Shown: in pieces, positions 54,250 to 63,755 of the stretch | Position numbering within the stretch: position 1 is the first letter of the stretch | Layout of the letters: every line of letters starts with the position of its first letter | From: Psychrobacillus psychrotolerans | Lineage (GTDB): Bacteria > Bacillota > Bacilli > Bacillales_A > Planococcaceae | Direction: 5' to 3' | Assembly (NCBI RefSeq): GCF_900115805.1 | Contig: NZ_FOXU01000001.1 | Coordinates: 558,001-622,000, forward strand | Length of the DNA: 64,000 bases | Translations under genes and position numbers: made by a program | The notes under the pieces: generated by a model | Told to the model about the DNA's origin: nothing | The model's input: only the letters and a program-made list of their open reading frames with translations | Database searches by the model: none

Positions 54250-55499
54250 TTCCTTTCCTCCTTAGACAACTTCTACTTGATATCATGCCCAAATTGACAC
54301 TAATAATTTCAAAGCACAATAAAAAAGCCGGCATTCAGAATTGAGTGCGACTTTAAATACTTCTATTTATCATTATTTACATGTCTTAGTTCACTTACCC
54401 ACTACAGTCAAAACGAATGAATTAGCATTGAATTCTCTCATTAACAGAATTAAATCTCCCTCACTACAGCTACAGTAGACAAGAATATACCTTTATTACT
54501 AGTTTATCGACACACAACCTCCCCCTTATAAAATAAGTAAATAATGGACAAATAAAATAAGCACCTACTAAATTAGTAAGAGTAAAACTTTATTATGAAT
54601 ATGCCCCATACAACTACTATTAGTAACGCTCCTACATTAAAACCAATTAAAGAAATAATTATGTTAGTTATCTAGTTATTAATAATCATATGCTTTTCTT
54701 TATACAAATTAATTATGTCCAATATAACTTTATTCTGAAAATTAAGCTTACTAAATTAATTTAGAAAAAATAAAAAAGCCTCACTTCTTCAACAGTGAGG
54801 CTCCAATCTATATGCATTAAGATTGTATGAGAAGTTACAAAGGGAGATCTCTGCTTTCTCATTAACTATACTAACATAGTTTAATGAATCAGAAAAATGC
54901 TATACATCCTATAATACTTTTACCTATTTTTATTACAATATTAGTTTATTCTTAAATTCCTCAATTTGACGGGCTAGTGGAAGTAAAGTATTCCACACAT
55001 AATACTAATTTACTTTTCTAAAAGATTCTTTCCATCGTACAGCCCTAACTGAAATGCTTCCTGCCTTACTCTTTCATGAACTTCATTTAATATAGGTTCA
55101 TTTGCAACTCTATCCACCTCTCTCTTTATTTAACCAAATGATCAAACTAGACCATTGATAAGTCCCTTTGCTAATCCATCAATAAATCTCCCTTGTTTTA
55201 ATTAGAATTGCATCAAAAGTACTAATTATAAAACCACTTTCGGATAATATGAAAGGCATTTTTGTATTTCTTCACACTTGATAATTAGCTTGTTTCTTCC
55301 AAAGGTTTAAAAATGTCTTTTTTGTAATAATTTCTGCACTTATTTATACCGTTCAGAAAACAGCTGGAAAACTAGAACCGGACTTTTCAGGCGGCCCATG
55401 ATATGACAGGGGCTGTGAACAGAAAAGAAATTCGTTCATATACTAGTTTGAGCAATTGTAGACGTTTTTAATTGATCATTTTTTTTCTGAAAGGAATGA
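54250..55499. other. 1.25-kb region without an intact gene
   Basis: Contains a repeat copy at 54777-54862 and AT-rich DNA. On the minus strand 55010-55140 reads REVDRVANEPILNEVHERVR, then GLYDGKNLLEK-stop, which looks like the end of a lost protein. Nothing else supported. Confidence 0.5.
54777..54862. repeat. Direct repeat with hairpin, copy A
   Basis: Starts with the hairpin GCCTCACT / AGTGAGGC and continues with CCAATCTAT..., ATTA.GATTGTA, and AGGGAGAT...CTTCTCAT-like blocks. Matches 56264-56348 over about 85 bases with scattered changes. Confidence 0.75.
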
Positions 55500-55859
55500 A
55501 TGTTATTGAATGAAAGTAATGCTGAACAAATGGAGTTAAATCGTCTTCATCTTGGATGCGGGCATACAATTCTTGAGGATTGGATCAATCTGGATTTTGT
55601 TGCACTAAAAGGTGTGGATGTTATTGCAAATTTGGATGCCTGTGCGGAAGTTCCACTTCCGTTCGAAGATAACAGTATTGAGGAGTTTTATGGGAGTCAT
55701 TTAATTGAACATATTCAACATACATTACCGATGATGCAGGAACTTCATCGGATTGCAAAACCGGGTGCGAAGGCCAATTTTCGACTTCCATACGGAGCAA
55801 GTGATGATGCTTTTGAAGACCCAACTCATGTAAAGGAGTACTTTTTAAGTAACAGTTAA
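55500..55859 (+). pseudogene. SAM-dependent methyltransferase, truncated
   Basis: 119 codons. RLHLGCGHTILEDWINLDF is the SAM-binding motif I of class I methyltransferases, and LPFEDNSIEEFYGSHLIEHI and ELHRIAKPGA follow as motifs II-III. The frame ends at NS-stop after EDPTHVKEYFL. Homologues I know of continue for another 60-100 residues, so the C-terminus is likely lost. The ATG is at 55500 (TTG-ATG context uncertain), and a very stable hairpin lies 40 bases downstream. Confidence 0.65.
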
Positions 55860-55900
55860 CCAAATATAAAAAAACAGTGTTTTCTGTCCCAGTAGACACT

Positions 55901-55944
55901 TTAAGAACAGTTCGTAAAAGTGAACTTTTACGAACTGTTCTTAA
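55901..55944. terminator. Perfect 21-bp palindromic hairpin
   Basis: TTAAGAACAGTTCGTAAAAG at 55901-55920 plus one base pairs perfectly with 55924-55944 around a two-base gap. A T-run follows. Strong terminator, or a protein-binding palindrome; the GAAC/GTTC core occurs twice. Confidence 0.75.
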
Positions 55945-56022
55945 ATTTTTTGAATATAAAAAAACACCTATATTATAGGCGTTTAAAAATGACTAGAATA
56001 ATTACTCCACTACATCTCTTAC

Positions 56023-56199
56023 TTATAAAACATTTATTTGGTACCCCTTATCATTTCTTTCTATTTCGACTACGTCCCCTTTACTCAAAGGAACCTTAAT
56101 CAATTTATACGGGATAAGTAAACGATTTAGATCTTTGTTTTTATTATTAGAAAACACACCAAAGAAATCGTCAATTTGTTCAACAATATATTTTTCCAT
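56023..56199 (-). CDS. DUF3006-like small protein
   Basis: 58 residues (MEKYIVEQIDDFFGVFSNN, PYKLIKVPLSKGDVVEIE). The pattern of an N-terminal strand, then IPxxxLPxxxxxGDVVxI fits the DUF3006 family of short beta-barrel proteins, often found with secreted hydrolases. AGGAGGA precedes the ATG at 56199. Partner not evident. Confidence 0.65.
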   Translation of the reverse strand: MEKYIVEQIDDFFGVFSNNKNKDLNRLLIPYKLIKVPLSKGDVVEIERNDKGYQINVL

Positions 56200-56844
56200 A
56201 GTAATCTATCCTCCTTAAAAATTATCATACCTTCTATGTAAGTTAAATGAATAAATAAGTTAAAGCCTCACTTCTTCAACAGTGAGGCCCCAATCTATTT
56301 TCATTATGATTGTAAGAGAGTTTCGAAGGGAGATTCTCAACTTCTCATATTTATAGTTTACATGATAATCTTAGGATTTAATTTGGTAATTATATTATGA
56401 ATTTGGTAATTATATGCACATAATATTTTAATATATCTTTATTCCACGTATCTCTTTGTTCTAAATCTTGAACCAAGGTAGCTTACATATTTTCAAATAA
56501 ATTTCTTCTAACTGGAAAGAAGATGCGTGTTTCGGATTGTGTTAGCTATTTGTACTCATAATTGCGCAACTCCTACGAGACATTTACGGTAGAGACATCT
56601 AAAACTGAACGACTGAAGATGCGCCAGTATATAAAAGTTTATTATCTCCGTGTTAAACTATAAATAGATGAATTAGGAGTAATCGTTCGGGAACTATTCA
56701 ATGAAAACACTACATATTGATCGAAGTCGATGGAATTTGGTTAAGAGGTGTATTATTGAATACATATATGTGAATTAAAGTTAATATCAAAACAGATAAT
56801 CTGCAAGTATTACATAGAAAACAAAATAATAGGGTGGTGCTTCC
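56200..56844. other. Intergenic region containing repeat copy B
   Basis: No gene supported. The repeat copy at 56264-56348 is the only structure I see; the rest is AT-rich with an unplaced minus-strand scrap near 56440-56500. Confidence 0.45.
56264..56348. repeat. Direct repeat with hairpin, copy B
   Basis: Second copy of the 54777-54862 element, with the GCCTCACT / AGTGAGGC hairpin conserved exactly. Confidence 0.75.
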
Positions 56845-57807
56845 ATGACTGGTATGGGCTATCGGACGATAAAGACTGCTGTAGGAGCAGGGCTGGCAAT
56901 GTGGATTGCGAGTTTATTGGATTTGGAATTTGCAACATTTGCAGCAATTATTGTTATTATGTGTATTGAGAAAACGAAAAAAAAGACATTAATTACTATT
57001 AAGGATAAATTCTTTGCCTCCCTTTTATCTTTGCTGCTTGGTTCATTGATATTCGAGGTATTAGGTTATCATCCCATTGTCTTTTCTTTATTTATTTTGT
57101 TATTTGTTCCAATCCTCGTAAGAGCTCACATTCAGGGTGGTTTTGTCACAAGTATGGTTGTCGTATTACATGTTTATACGGTAAAGAATGCTGACTGGAC
57201 AATGTTTCTGAACGAGCTATACATTATTTTCATCGGGATGGGAATTGCTGTTCTCGTCAATAGTTTCATGCCAAATTTCAAACGAGATATTGAGGTTTTT
57301 AAAAAGGAGATTGAAAAACGGTTTGAAATTATACTTTATGAATTCTCTGCCCATTTAAGGGATAATATGCGGAACTGGGATGGGAAGGAAATACTTGAAG
57401 TAGAAGATTTAATCAATCAATCCAAAAGCCTTGCCAATCAAGATGTAGAAAATCAACTATTGCGAAAACAAAATATAGATTATTATTATTTGGAAATGAG
57501 AGAGGATCAACTAGAACTTCTAAAGCATATGATGAAAATCATTGCTATTTTCTCTTCCTTTAGCCTAGACATCAAACAGAAAGAAATGTTCGCAGAATTC
57601 TTGGAGGATTTAAGTAGGAACGTTCACTCGGGAGATACAACGAACATTTCAATAAATAAGTTAGATGAATTAAATGCCATAATCCGCGAGATGGAGTTAC
57701 CGAAGACAAGAGAAGAATTTGAAGTAAGGGCGAATCTATTTTATTTGACTTATGAAATGAAAAACTACTTAAACATAAAGAAAAAGCTTTTTGCTCAAAG
57801 AAATTAA
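56845..57807 (+). CDS. Aromatic-acid-exporter-like (FUSC/DUF939) membrane protein
   Basis: 320 residues. The N-terminal half has five to six helices beginning MGYRTIKTAVGAGLAMWIAS, the ArAE_1/DUF939 signature; the C-terminal half (about 150-320) is a helical cytoplasmic domain. Relatives are annotated as aromatic acid exporters or fusaric acid resistance proteins. AGGGTGGT precedes the ATG. Substrate unknown; a good terminator follows. Confidence 0.88.
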   Translation: MTGMGYRTIKTAVGAGLAMWIASLLDLEFATFAAIIVIMCIEKTKKKTLITIKDKFFASLLSLLLGSLIFEVLGYHPIVFSLFILLFVPILVRAHIQGGFVTSMVVVLHVYTVKNADWTMFLNELYIIFIGMGIAVLVNSFMPNFKRDIEVFKKEIEKRFEIILYEFSAHLRDNMRNWDGKEILEVEDLINQSKSLANQDVENQLLRKQNIDYYYLEMREDQLELLKHMMKIIAIFSSFSLDIKQKEMFAEFLEDLSRNVHSGDTTNISINKLDELNAIIREMELPKTREEFEVRANLFYLTYEMKNYLNIKKKLFAQRN

Positions 57808-57815
57808 AGATGGAA

Positions 57816-57849
57816 AAAACCAACCTTTGATATTTATAAGGTTGGTTTA
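57816..57849 (+). terminator. Terminator
   Basis: AACCAACCTT / AAGGTTGGTT with a ten-base loop. Confidence 0.8.
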
Positions 57850-58004
57850 TGGATTTGCTATCAGGTATTTATCCCCTTTATAATATGATTCTAATGAATT
57901 GTCACAAACTAATAGGAAAAATAAAAGAACAACTACAATCAGTTGTCCTTCGTTAGTATTCAATGTTTAGCTTTTAACAAATGTACATTACTGGGAGGCA
58001 AAGT

Positions 58005-58304
58005 TCAATTGCCTTCCATTTCTTGTTTGAAGATAATCCCATCCTCATCTGGGATTAAGTCGATAGTTGAGTCAACTTCTAATATGTTTGCTATCGTCTT
58101 GGGAACGTGTAGCGTGCAACTTGATCGTTTTAAGTGATCAAATCTTAATTCATGTTCTGGTTTAAATGAAATATCTTCGGGCTCTTTAACAATTTGTCCT
58201 TCTGAGAAAAGAACTTGTACATCGCTTTTTGTTAAATGTGGATACTTTTCTAAAATGTGTTTTTCTGTTGTTTCTGAAATCTCTATCTCCATATCAACGT
58301 CCAC
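58005..58304 (-). CDS. Hypothetical acidic protein with AbrB-like C-terminus
   Basis: 99 residues. The first half is helical and acidic (EISETTEKHILEKYPHLTKS). The second half reads CTLHVPKTIANILEVDSTID, then PDEDGIIFKQ, which recalls the swapped-hairpin AbrB/MazE DNA-binding fold (vPk.i...l.l..g..v). This similarity is loose. The GAAGTGGA site lies upstream of the ATG. No linked toxin gene is visible. Confidence 0.5.
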   Translation of the reverse strand: MDVDMEIEISETTEKHILEKYPHLTKSDVQVLFSEGQIVKEPEDISFKPEHELRFDHLKRSSCTLHVPKTIANILEVDSTIDLIPDEDGIIFKQEMEGN

Positions 58305-58486
58305 TTCCTTTTCCCTAACACCTTTAGTTTATCACACCTAACAACCATCCAATCCATTTAGCAAAATACAAAGAACTTGTCTGTCGCATTTTCCATTTAC
58401 TGAATACACATTAAATGCACTATTGAATCGAAATTGACTGCTCTCTCGTCACTTTCTCCCAATCGTTGAGTTCCTGTATACATTTA

Positions 58487-58514
58487 AAAAGAACGCCCGG
58501 GTGGACGTTCTTTT
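58487..58514. terminator. Terminator, AGAACG hairpin family
   Basis: AAAAGAACGCCC / GGACGTTCTTTT with a short GC loop. The same hairpin type is found at 5374-5400 and 29657-29683. Confidence 0.8.
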
Positions 58515-58520
58515 GATTAC

Positions 58521-58763
58521 TTATTTATTATTAATATAGTCCATGCCTTGAGCTGTTATTGCTAAAACAAGGTTTTCTGATCCTTGCCCACTATCTATGG
58601 CATAACCCTGTTCGATAAGGTATTCAATAGCATGTTTGCTACTAGCATCAGCATTAACCATTGCTTTAGGTAATGTATAACTTCCGCCATTATTAGCAAA
58701 ATGATAATCATAGAGACTTTGTAACAAAATATCCGATAACTTTTTTATTTCTTCGTTAATCAT
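58521..58763 (-). CDS. Hypothetical winged-helix-like small protein
   Basis: 80 residues from ATG 58763 with AGGAGGGA. The order helix (INEEIKKLSDILLQSLYDYH), TLPKAMVNADAS, helix (KHAIEYLIEQGYAI), then strands ENLVLAITAQGMDYI resembles the YjcQ-type winged helix of phage and mobile elements. Function unknown. The hairpin immediately downstream is a terminator. Confidence 0.55.
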   Translation of the reverse strand: MINEEIKKLSDILLQSLYDYHFANNGGSYTLPKAMVNADASSKHAIEYLIEQGYAIDSGQGSENLVLAITAQGMDYINNK

Positions 58764-58930
58764 AAATAATCCCTCCTCAATAATCAATATACAACACAAG
58801 TTTAAAAATTTCTTTCTTTATGCTTTTGACAAATCAAGTATATTGCATTTAATCAAAATACCATTATTGATAGGAGGTGAAAGTTGAAAATGGATAGGCC
58901 AAATTTACAATAGTTCGTTAAAAACAACAA

Positions 58931-59284
58931 CTAATATAACCCAGTACCACTTAATTGTAGCAAAGTAGTAACTATATACTTTTTACCAAGTTCATAGTCA
59001 CCAAAGTTCTGTTCATTGTAGATGCAACCTCTCTCTCTAAAAAAGGTATACCATTTACCTTCTTCCTCAAAATAATGGAAACCCTCATCTAGAGAATACT
59101 TACTCGCTGAATCACTATGTGGCAGACCGTGGACTGAAATATATTCATATACCTCTTCATAGCTAACAGTAAAAACTTTAGAGTATTTATGATTTCTCAT
59201 ATTTGGAACACCCAGTGTTTTACAAGCAAAGTCTAATGGATTTCCATAGAGAAGTGTCTCTATTTGTTTTTCTTTATCTATCAA
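58931..59284 (-). CDS. Hypothetical protein
   Basis: 117 residues, soluble, with an N-terminal helix (KEKQIETLLYGNPLDFACKT) and a strand-rich middle (DEGFHYFEEEGKWYTFFRER). GAGGGGA precedes the ATG. The layout recalls small immunity proteins, but I cannot place the family and no toxin tip lies next to it. Confidence 0.5.
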   Translation of the reverse strand: MIDKEKQIETLLYGNPLDFACKTLGVPNMRNHKYSKVFTVSYEEVYEYISVHGLPHSDSASKYSLDEGFHYFEEEGKWYTFFRERGCIYNEQNFGDYELGKKYIVTTLLQLSGTGLY

Positions 59285-59642
59285 ACTGTCCCCTCCTTAT
59301 TTAAATTCCATTTTATATCTATTTTTCATTCTACATTTAAAATACTTCATTTATAAGTATGTTCAAAAGATGGTCATATTCTATACCAAAGAATTTGATA
59401 AGTATAAAAACATATTTTGCCCCGAAAATAGTGATAGAATCATATATACAAAGACTATGAGAGAAATTTAGGTACTGCTTGCATTGTTCTAAATGCAAAA
59501 ATGCTCGACATCCGTCTTATATATGTAGAAATAGCCCTAAAATGTTCATAAGTAATGAAGAAAAAGAGATAATATAATGGAATTTTGCTAAGCAATTAGG
59601 TTATATTAGTTCAAGTGGGTAAACAAGGAGCTAACAAATACA
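59285..59642. other. Upstream region of ctaB
   Basis: No gene. An AAGGAG ribosome-binding site at about 59626-59631 serves ctaB; no riboswitch or operator recognised. Confidence 0.45.
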
Positions 59643-60539
59643 ATGAACAAAAAATCACAAAAGACGTTATGGGCTCAAGTAGTTAAAACAGGAATTATCA
59701 AGTCCAATCTAATTCCAATGGTTGCTGGATTAATGCTCGCATTATATACATATCAGTATAGCTTTACAGATAATATTTGGAATGTAGTGTTTGCATTTTT
59801 AGGTACAGCAGCTGTAATTGCTGCGGCAGGTTCATTCAATAACATTTACGACCGCGATATTGATGCCATTATGGCACGGACTAAGGTTCGTCCAACTGTA
59901 ACAGGTGAAATATCGATTAAGAAAGTTTTGATCGTTGCTATTTTATTATTAGTAATCGGATTAATTTTATTATATATAGCTTCTCCGTTAGCATCTTTAC
60001 TAGGGTTCTTAGGGGTGTTTTTCTACGTAGTCCCTTATACAATGTGGACAAAACGTCATACTATTTGGAATACGGAAGTTGGTAGTATTTCAGGAGCTAT
60101 GCCTCCTTTAATCGGTTGGGCAGCAGTCGGTCCTGATATTTGGCATCCAGCTTGTTGGGCGTTATTTTTAATAATGGTCATATGGCAAATGCCACACTTT
60201 TACTCTATAGCCATTCGCAAGAAAGCAGATTACGCTGCAGCAAAAATACCGATGCTCCCTGTTGTCATGGGGAAAAAACGCACATATATTCAAACAAATT
60301 TCTATTTAATTTTATTAGTGCTATCTAGCTTTTTATTTTTACCACTAAGCTTAGGTCTAACCTTAGTGTCACTTGCTCTAGGCTTATTTTGGTTAGGGTT
60401 GAGCCTATTCGGCACACGCAAAATGGATATAAAAGATTGGGCAAATAAAATGTTCAAATTCTCTTTAGTGCACATGATTGTTATTTATTTTACGGTAATA
60501 ATATACTCTACAATCGGCCTTATTTTACAGGCACTTTAA
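59643..60539 (+). CDS. ctaB: Protohaem IX farnesyltransferase
   Basis: 298-residue UbiA-type prenyltransferase making haem O from haem B for terminal oxidases. The first aspartate motif is in NNIYDRDIDAIMARTKVRP and the second in KADYAAAKIPMLPVV; eight to nine helices. Length is usual. The other cta genes are not adjacent, so this is probably the second, unlinked ctaB-type copy seen in related bacilli, or the cta locus is split. Confidence 0.93.
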   Translation: MNKKSQKTLWAQVVKTGIIKSNLIPMVAGLMLALYTYQYSFTDNIWNVVFAFLGTAAVIAAAGSFNNIYDRDIDAIMARTKVRPTVTGEISIKKVLIVAILLLVIGLILLYIASPLASLLGFLGVFFYVVPYTMWTKRHTIWNTEVGSISGAMPPLIGWAAVGPDIWHPACWALFLIMVIWQMPHFYSIAIRKKADYAAAKIPMLPVVMGKKRTYIQTNFYLILLVLSSFLFLPLSLGLTLVSLALGLFWLGLSLFGTRKMDIKDWANKMFKFSLVHMIVIYFTVIIYSTIGLILQAL

Positions 60540-60603
60540 TGATAAAATTAGCCATAATAAATGAAGTTTAATATTAATTTCTTTAGTTGTATGAACTACC
60601 AAA

Positions 60604-60638
60604 AGACTTGCACCGTAATGGGCAAGTCTTTTTTTTCT
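60604..60638. terminator. Terminator between ctaB and the M48 gene
   Basis: AAGACTTGC / GCAAGTCTT stem followed by eight T residues. Confidence 0.85.
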
Positions 60639-60644
60639 TTCTTC

Positions 60645-61910
60645 TTATTCACTGGTATCATCGACTACTTTATTAATTCTTTCAAGCATTGTTGGATGAG
60701 AATATCGAAACCATTTTACTAGGAGTGGAGGATTCACTTCATTTAATCCAGCTATGGTTAGTTTTTGAAAAGTGCTCACAGCAGCACTTGGTTCTGCCAC
60801 TAACTCGATTGCGTAATCATCAGCTCTTGTTTCTTCATACCTGGAAATGTAATTTGTTAACGGACTTGAAGCGAATGATAGAACGGATGTAATTAGTAAA
60901 AACAGTGGAAACGAATGAATAGCGTGTATCTGTTTTATTTTTAAGCGACTTCCGAAACGAGCGATAATCCAAGGCATTAGTTTTGCTATTAACCATAATC
61001 CTAAAATGGTCGTGAAAGTGTACACTACTATTCCAATATAAATATGTTTCTCTACATAATGGCCCATTTCATGTGCCATTACGAAAAGAATTTCACCCTC
61101 TGTTAGCTGATTTAATGTCGTATCCCATAATACGATTCTTGAATTACTCCCGATTCCCGTTACATAAGCGTTCAGAGCATTTGTCTTTTCTGCCATATTC
61201 ACTTCATATACATGGTTGGCAGGAATATTTGCTTGCTCAGCTAATGTGAGAATTTTTGTTTCTAATCCTTTATCCGTTAACGGATAGAAATCATTATATA
61301 ATGGATCGATTACTACTGGTTGAATGAACATCATGAATATAGAGAACGGTATCATTAAGAGGCAAGCATTTATCCACCATTTCTTTGTGTTTTTATAGAT
61401 AAGCCAATACAAAACCGTTACAATCACAACAGTCATACCATAGTTGACCCAAAAATCGATGAGAATATCTCGCATCCAAGAAGAAAAATTTTGGTTGCTG
61501 ATTCCGTAGTTTTTACTTAAATAATACCTATAATAGTCCAATGGAAATAACACGATGAATATAAACAAGGACAACAAGAATAAATATACTGCTTTTTTAA
61601 TAATTCCCCATTTTACTTTAATGAGTAGCGAGTTTTCAAACGCTTGAGAAAGGCCAGAAGCTAATATGAAAATGTAAACTAGCCACTCAAAAGGAGTCGC
61701 GACAAAAAAGAGGAAATTCTTTATTTTTGAATATTCCTCACTCAGGTATACTTCTTGCTCCGACATAAAAGTATGCGGATCTGCGACTGTCCCCTGCAAG
61801 GATTCAGGTATACCTCCACTATTGCTATGAAAAATATATACATACATCACTAATATATATACTCCAAATAACAAAAGAGCGGAAATTCCGTATTTTTTTA
61901 CCAAGACCAT
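60645..61910 (-). CDS. M48-family membrane metalloprotease (Ste24-like)
   Basis: 421 residues. The N-terminal membrane region (Peptidase_M48_N, about four to five helices) precedes the zinc site HEMGH (His280, Glu281, His284) and a third ligand in RYEETRADDYA. NAYVTGIG is the substrate-groove motif of Ste24/HtpX-type enzymes. Likely in membrane-protein quality control or CAAX-like processing. GGAGATG precedes the ATG. Convergent with ctaB. Confidence 0.9.
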   Translation of the reverse strand: MVLVKKYGISALLLFGVYILVMYVYIFHSNSGGIPESLQGTVADPHTFMSEQEVYLSEEYSKIKNFLFFVATPFEWLVYIFILASGLSQAFENSLLIKVKWGIIKKAVYLFLLSLFIFIVLFPLDYYRYYLSKNYGISNQNFSSWMRDILIDFWVNYGMTVVIVTVLYWLIYKNTKKWWINACLLMIPFSIFMMFIQPVVIDPLYNDFYPLTDKGLETKILTLAEQANIPANHVYEVNMAEKTNALNAYVTGIGSNSRIVLWDTTLNQLTEGEILFVMAHEMGHYVEKHIYIGIVVYTFTTILGLWLIAKLMPWIIARFGSRLKIKQIHAIHSFPLFLLITSVLSFASSPLTNYISRYEETRADDYAIELVAEPSAAVSTFQKLTIAGLNEVNPPLLVKWFRYSHPTMLERINKVVDDTSE

Positions 61911-62070
61911 TCATCTCCATTCACACTTACTTACATTAAGTGTAAGCAGAAAAAATGAAATATAGAACTTCAACGAACCAATACGTTTTTCACCTTAAAA
62001 TTAAAGAACTTATCATTTTGAATAACTCCAACTATACGGAGCACATTAAACTCTAGGAGGTGACTTAACT

Positions 62071-62211
62071 TTGTCAAACAAAAGCAAACCAAACTTTAAG
62101 AAAAAAGAACCAAATTCACGAAGCGATAATCGAGAAGAATTTTCAGGAGAATTATCTTCAAACGAAGCCAAAAGTAAAAATGAAAAACAAAATAACCAAA
62201 AGAACAGATAA
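62071..62211 (+). CDS. Small hydrophilic protein (46 residues)
   Basis: TTG start behind TAGGAGGTGA, one of the best ribosome-binding sites in the window. The product (MSNKSKPNFKKKEPNSR, ending NNQKNR) is rich in Lys, Asn, Ser and Glu and has no hydrophobic segment. Composition resembles small acid-soluble or other spore-specific peptides, but no family is recognised. Confidence 0.6.
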   Translation: MSNKSKPNFKKKEPNSRSDNREEFSGELSSNEAKSKNEKQNNQKNR

Positions 62212-62267
62212 AAATCATTAATTGGTGTTCTAGGCTCACTTGACTTTTAAGTGCAGACTAAAGATGA

Positions 62268-62302
62268 CGCAACTTTTGAGTCTGCGTCATCCTTTCTGTT
62301 TT
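62268..62302. terminator. Terminator of glgA
   Basis: GATGACGCA / TGCGTCATC stem with an eleven-base loop; T-rich on the plus strand, AT-rich on the minus strand. Confidence 0.7.
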
Positions 62303-63738
62303 TATTTATCCGATTTTAGGAGTTCCTCATACAATTTTATATATTGTAGAGAAGACGCTGACCAGCTAAAATCCAAACCCATTGCGCGTTCTATCAGGTT
62401 GTTCCACTTTGTAGGTTGGAAGCGAAATAGGCCTACTGCACGTTCAATTGTATGTAACAATTCATGGGCATTATAATTAGCAAAGCTGAATCCAGTTCCT
62501 TCTTCAGTTATTTCATTGTAAGGAATTACTGTATCCTTCAGCCCACCTGTTTCACGGACGAGCGGCAAGGTTCCGTATCGAAAGGCGAGTAATTGCCCTA
62601 TTCCGCATGGCTCAAATTGGGATGGCATTAGAAATATATCTGAACCAGCATAAATTTGTCGAGCCAATGATTCGTCAAAAAACAGATTAGCTGACACCCT
62701 ATCAGGATAAATGTCTTCAAAATATCTGAACGATTCTTCATACTGATGATCTCCAGTGCCTAGTAAAACAAACTGAACATCCAAACCGATGATTTCATGA
62801 AAGACATGTAAAATCAAATCTATCCCTTTCTGGTCAACTAATCTAGTAACCATTGATATGATCGGAGTATTAGCTTGGATAGGTAGGCCGAGTGTTTCCT
62901 GTAAATGTTTTTTATTTGCTGCCTTTCCCTTAGAATCATCGAATGGAAGCAATAAACTTCCATCACTTTTAGGATTATAGCAGTCATTGTCTATTCCATT
63001 TATGATTCCTTGCAGATTATCACCTCTTTTACGTAAAAACCCGTCCAGTTTTTCTCCATAGTAGGAAGACTGTATTTCAGATGCATAGGTTGGACTTACA
63101 GTCGTTAGGCAGTCTGCAAAAGCTAGTCCTCCCTTGAGATAACTAATACTCCCATAAAACTCTAAGGCATCTATACGGTAATATTGGTCGTCAAGATCCA
63201 ATAAATCAGACAGAACTGATTTAGGATATACCCCTTGGTAGCGTAAATTGTGAATGGTAAATACAGTTTTTAATCCCTGATAGTATGGGTTGTTGTTATA
63301 ATTGGCTTTCAATTGGACAGGTATCAATCCTGTTTGCCAGTCATGGCAATGTATTATATTCGGGCGCTCTTCTAAAAAAGGTATAGCTTCTAGTACAGCC
63401 CGAGAGAAGAATGCAAACCGTTCACCATCATCTCTAAATCCATAGCTACCATGTCTTTTAAAATAGTATTCGTTATCCAGAAAATATACGGTTATTCCCT
63501 GATAGTGAATTTTCTCTATACCACAAAATTGACGTCTCCATCCTACAGGTACTTCAATACTTTTAATCCATTGCATTTGTTCTTTAAACTGTAATGGGAG
63601 ATCATCGTATTTAGGCAATATTATGCTAACATTGACGCCCTGTTCTTTTAAAGAATGGGGTAAAGCACCAATCACATCGCCTAACCCCCCTGTCTTTATA
63701 AATGGAGCGCACTCTGAGGCTGCAAATAACACATTCAT
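62302..63738 (-). CDS. glgA: Glycogen synthase (ADP-glucose)
   Basis: 478-residue GT5 enzyme elongating glycogen from ADP-glucose. The substrate loop KTGGLGDV has Lys15. The C-terminal GT-B half contains the MPSQFEPCGIGQL catalytic segment and RETGGLKDTV. It follows glgD by 17 bases with GGGAGG before the ATG. In Bacillus the order is glgBCDAP; here a terminator follows glgA, so glgP is not next in line. Confidence 0.96.
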   Translation of the reverse strand: MNVLFAASECAPFIKTGGLGDVIGALPHSLKEQGVNVSIILPKYDDLPLQFKEQMQWIKSIEVPVGWRRQFCGIEKIHYQGITVYFLDNEYYFKRHGSYGFRDDGERFAFFSRAVLEAIPFLEERPNIIHCHDWQTGLIPVQLKANYNNNPYYQGLKTVFTIHNLRYQGVYPKSVLSDLLDLDDQYYRIDALEFYGSISYLKGGLAFADCLTTVSPTYASEIQSSYYGEKLDGFLRKRGDNLQGIINGIDNDCYNPKSDGSLLLPFDDSKGKAANKKHLQETLGLPIQANTPIISMVTRLVDQKGIDLILHVFHEIIGLDVQFVLLGTGDHQYEESFRYFEDIYPDRVSANLFFDESLARQIYAGSDIFLMPSQFEPCGIGQLLAFRYGTLPLVRETGGLKDTVIPYNEITEEGTGFSFANYNAHELLHTIERAVGLFRFQPTKWNNLIERAMGLDFSWSASSLQYIKLYEELLKSDK

Positions 63739-63755
63739 GTAAGTGGACCTCCCGT

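Noticed and set aside
55010..55140. Small minus-strand gene ending in GLYDGKNLLEK
   Set aside because: No convincing start or family; treated as a scrap in a gene-free region.
56820..56844. Possible T-box element before the exporter gene (AGGGTGGT)
   Set aside because: The motif is the ribosome-binding site; no specifier loop or antiterminator bulge is present.
62240..62476. Plus-strand frame overlapping the 3' end of glgA
   Set aside because: Shadow of glgA with no start signal.
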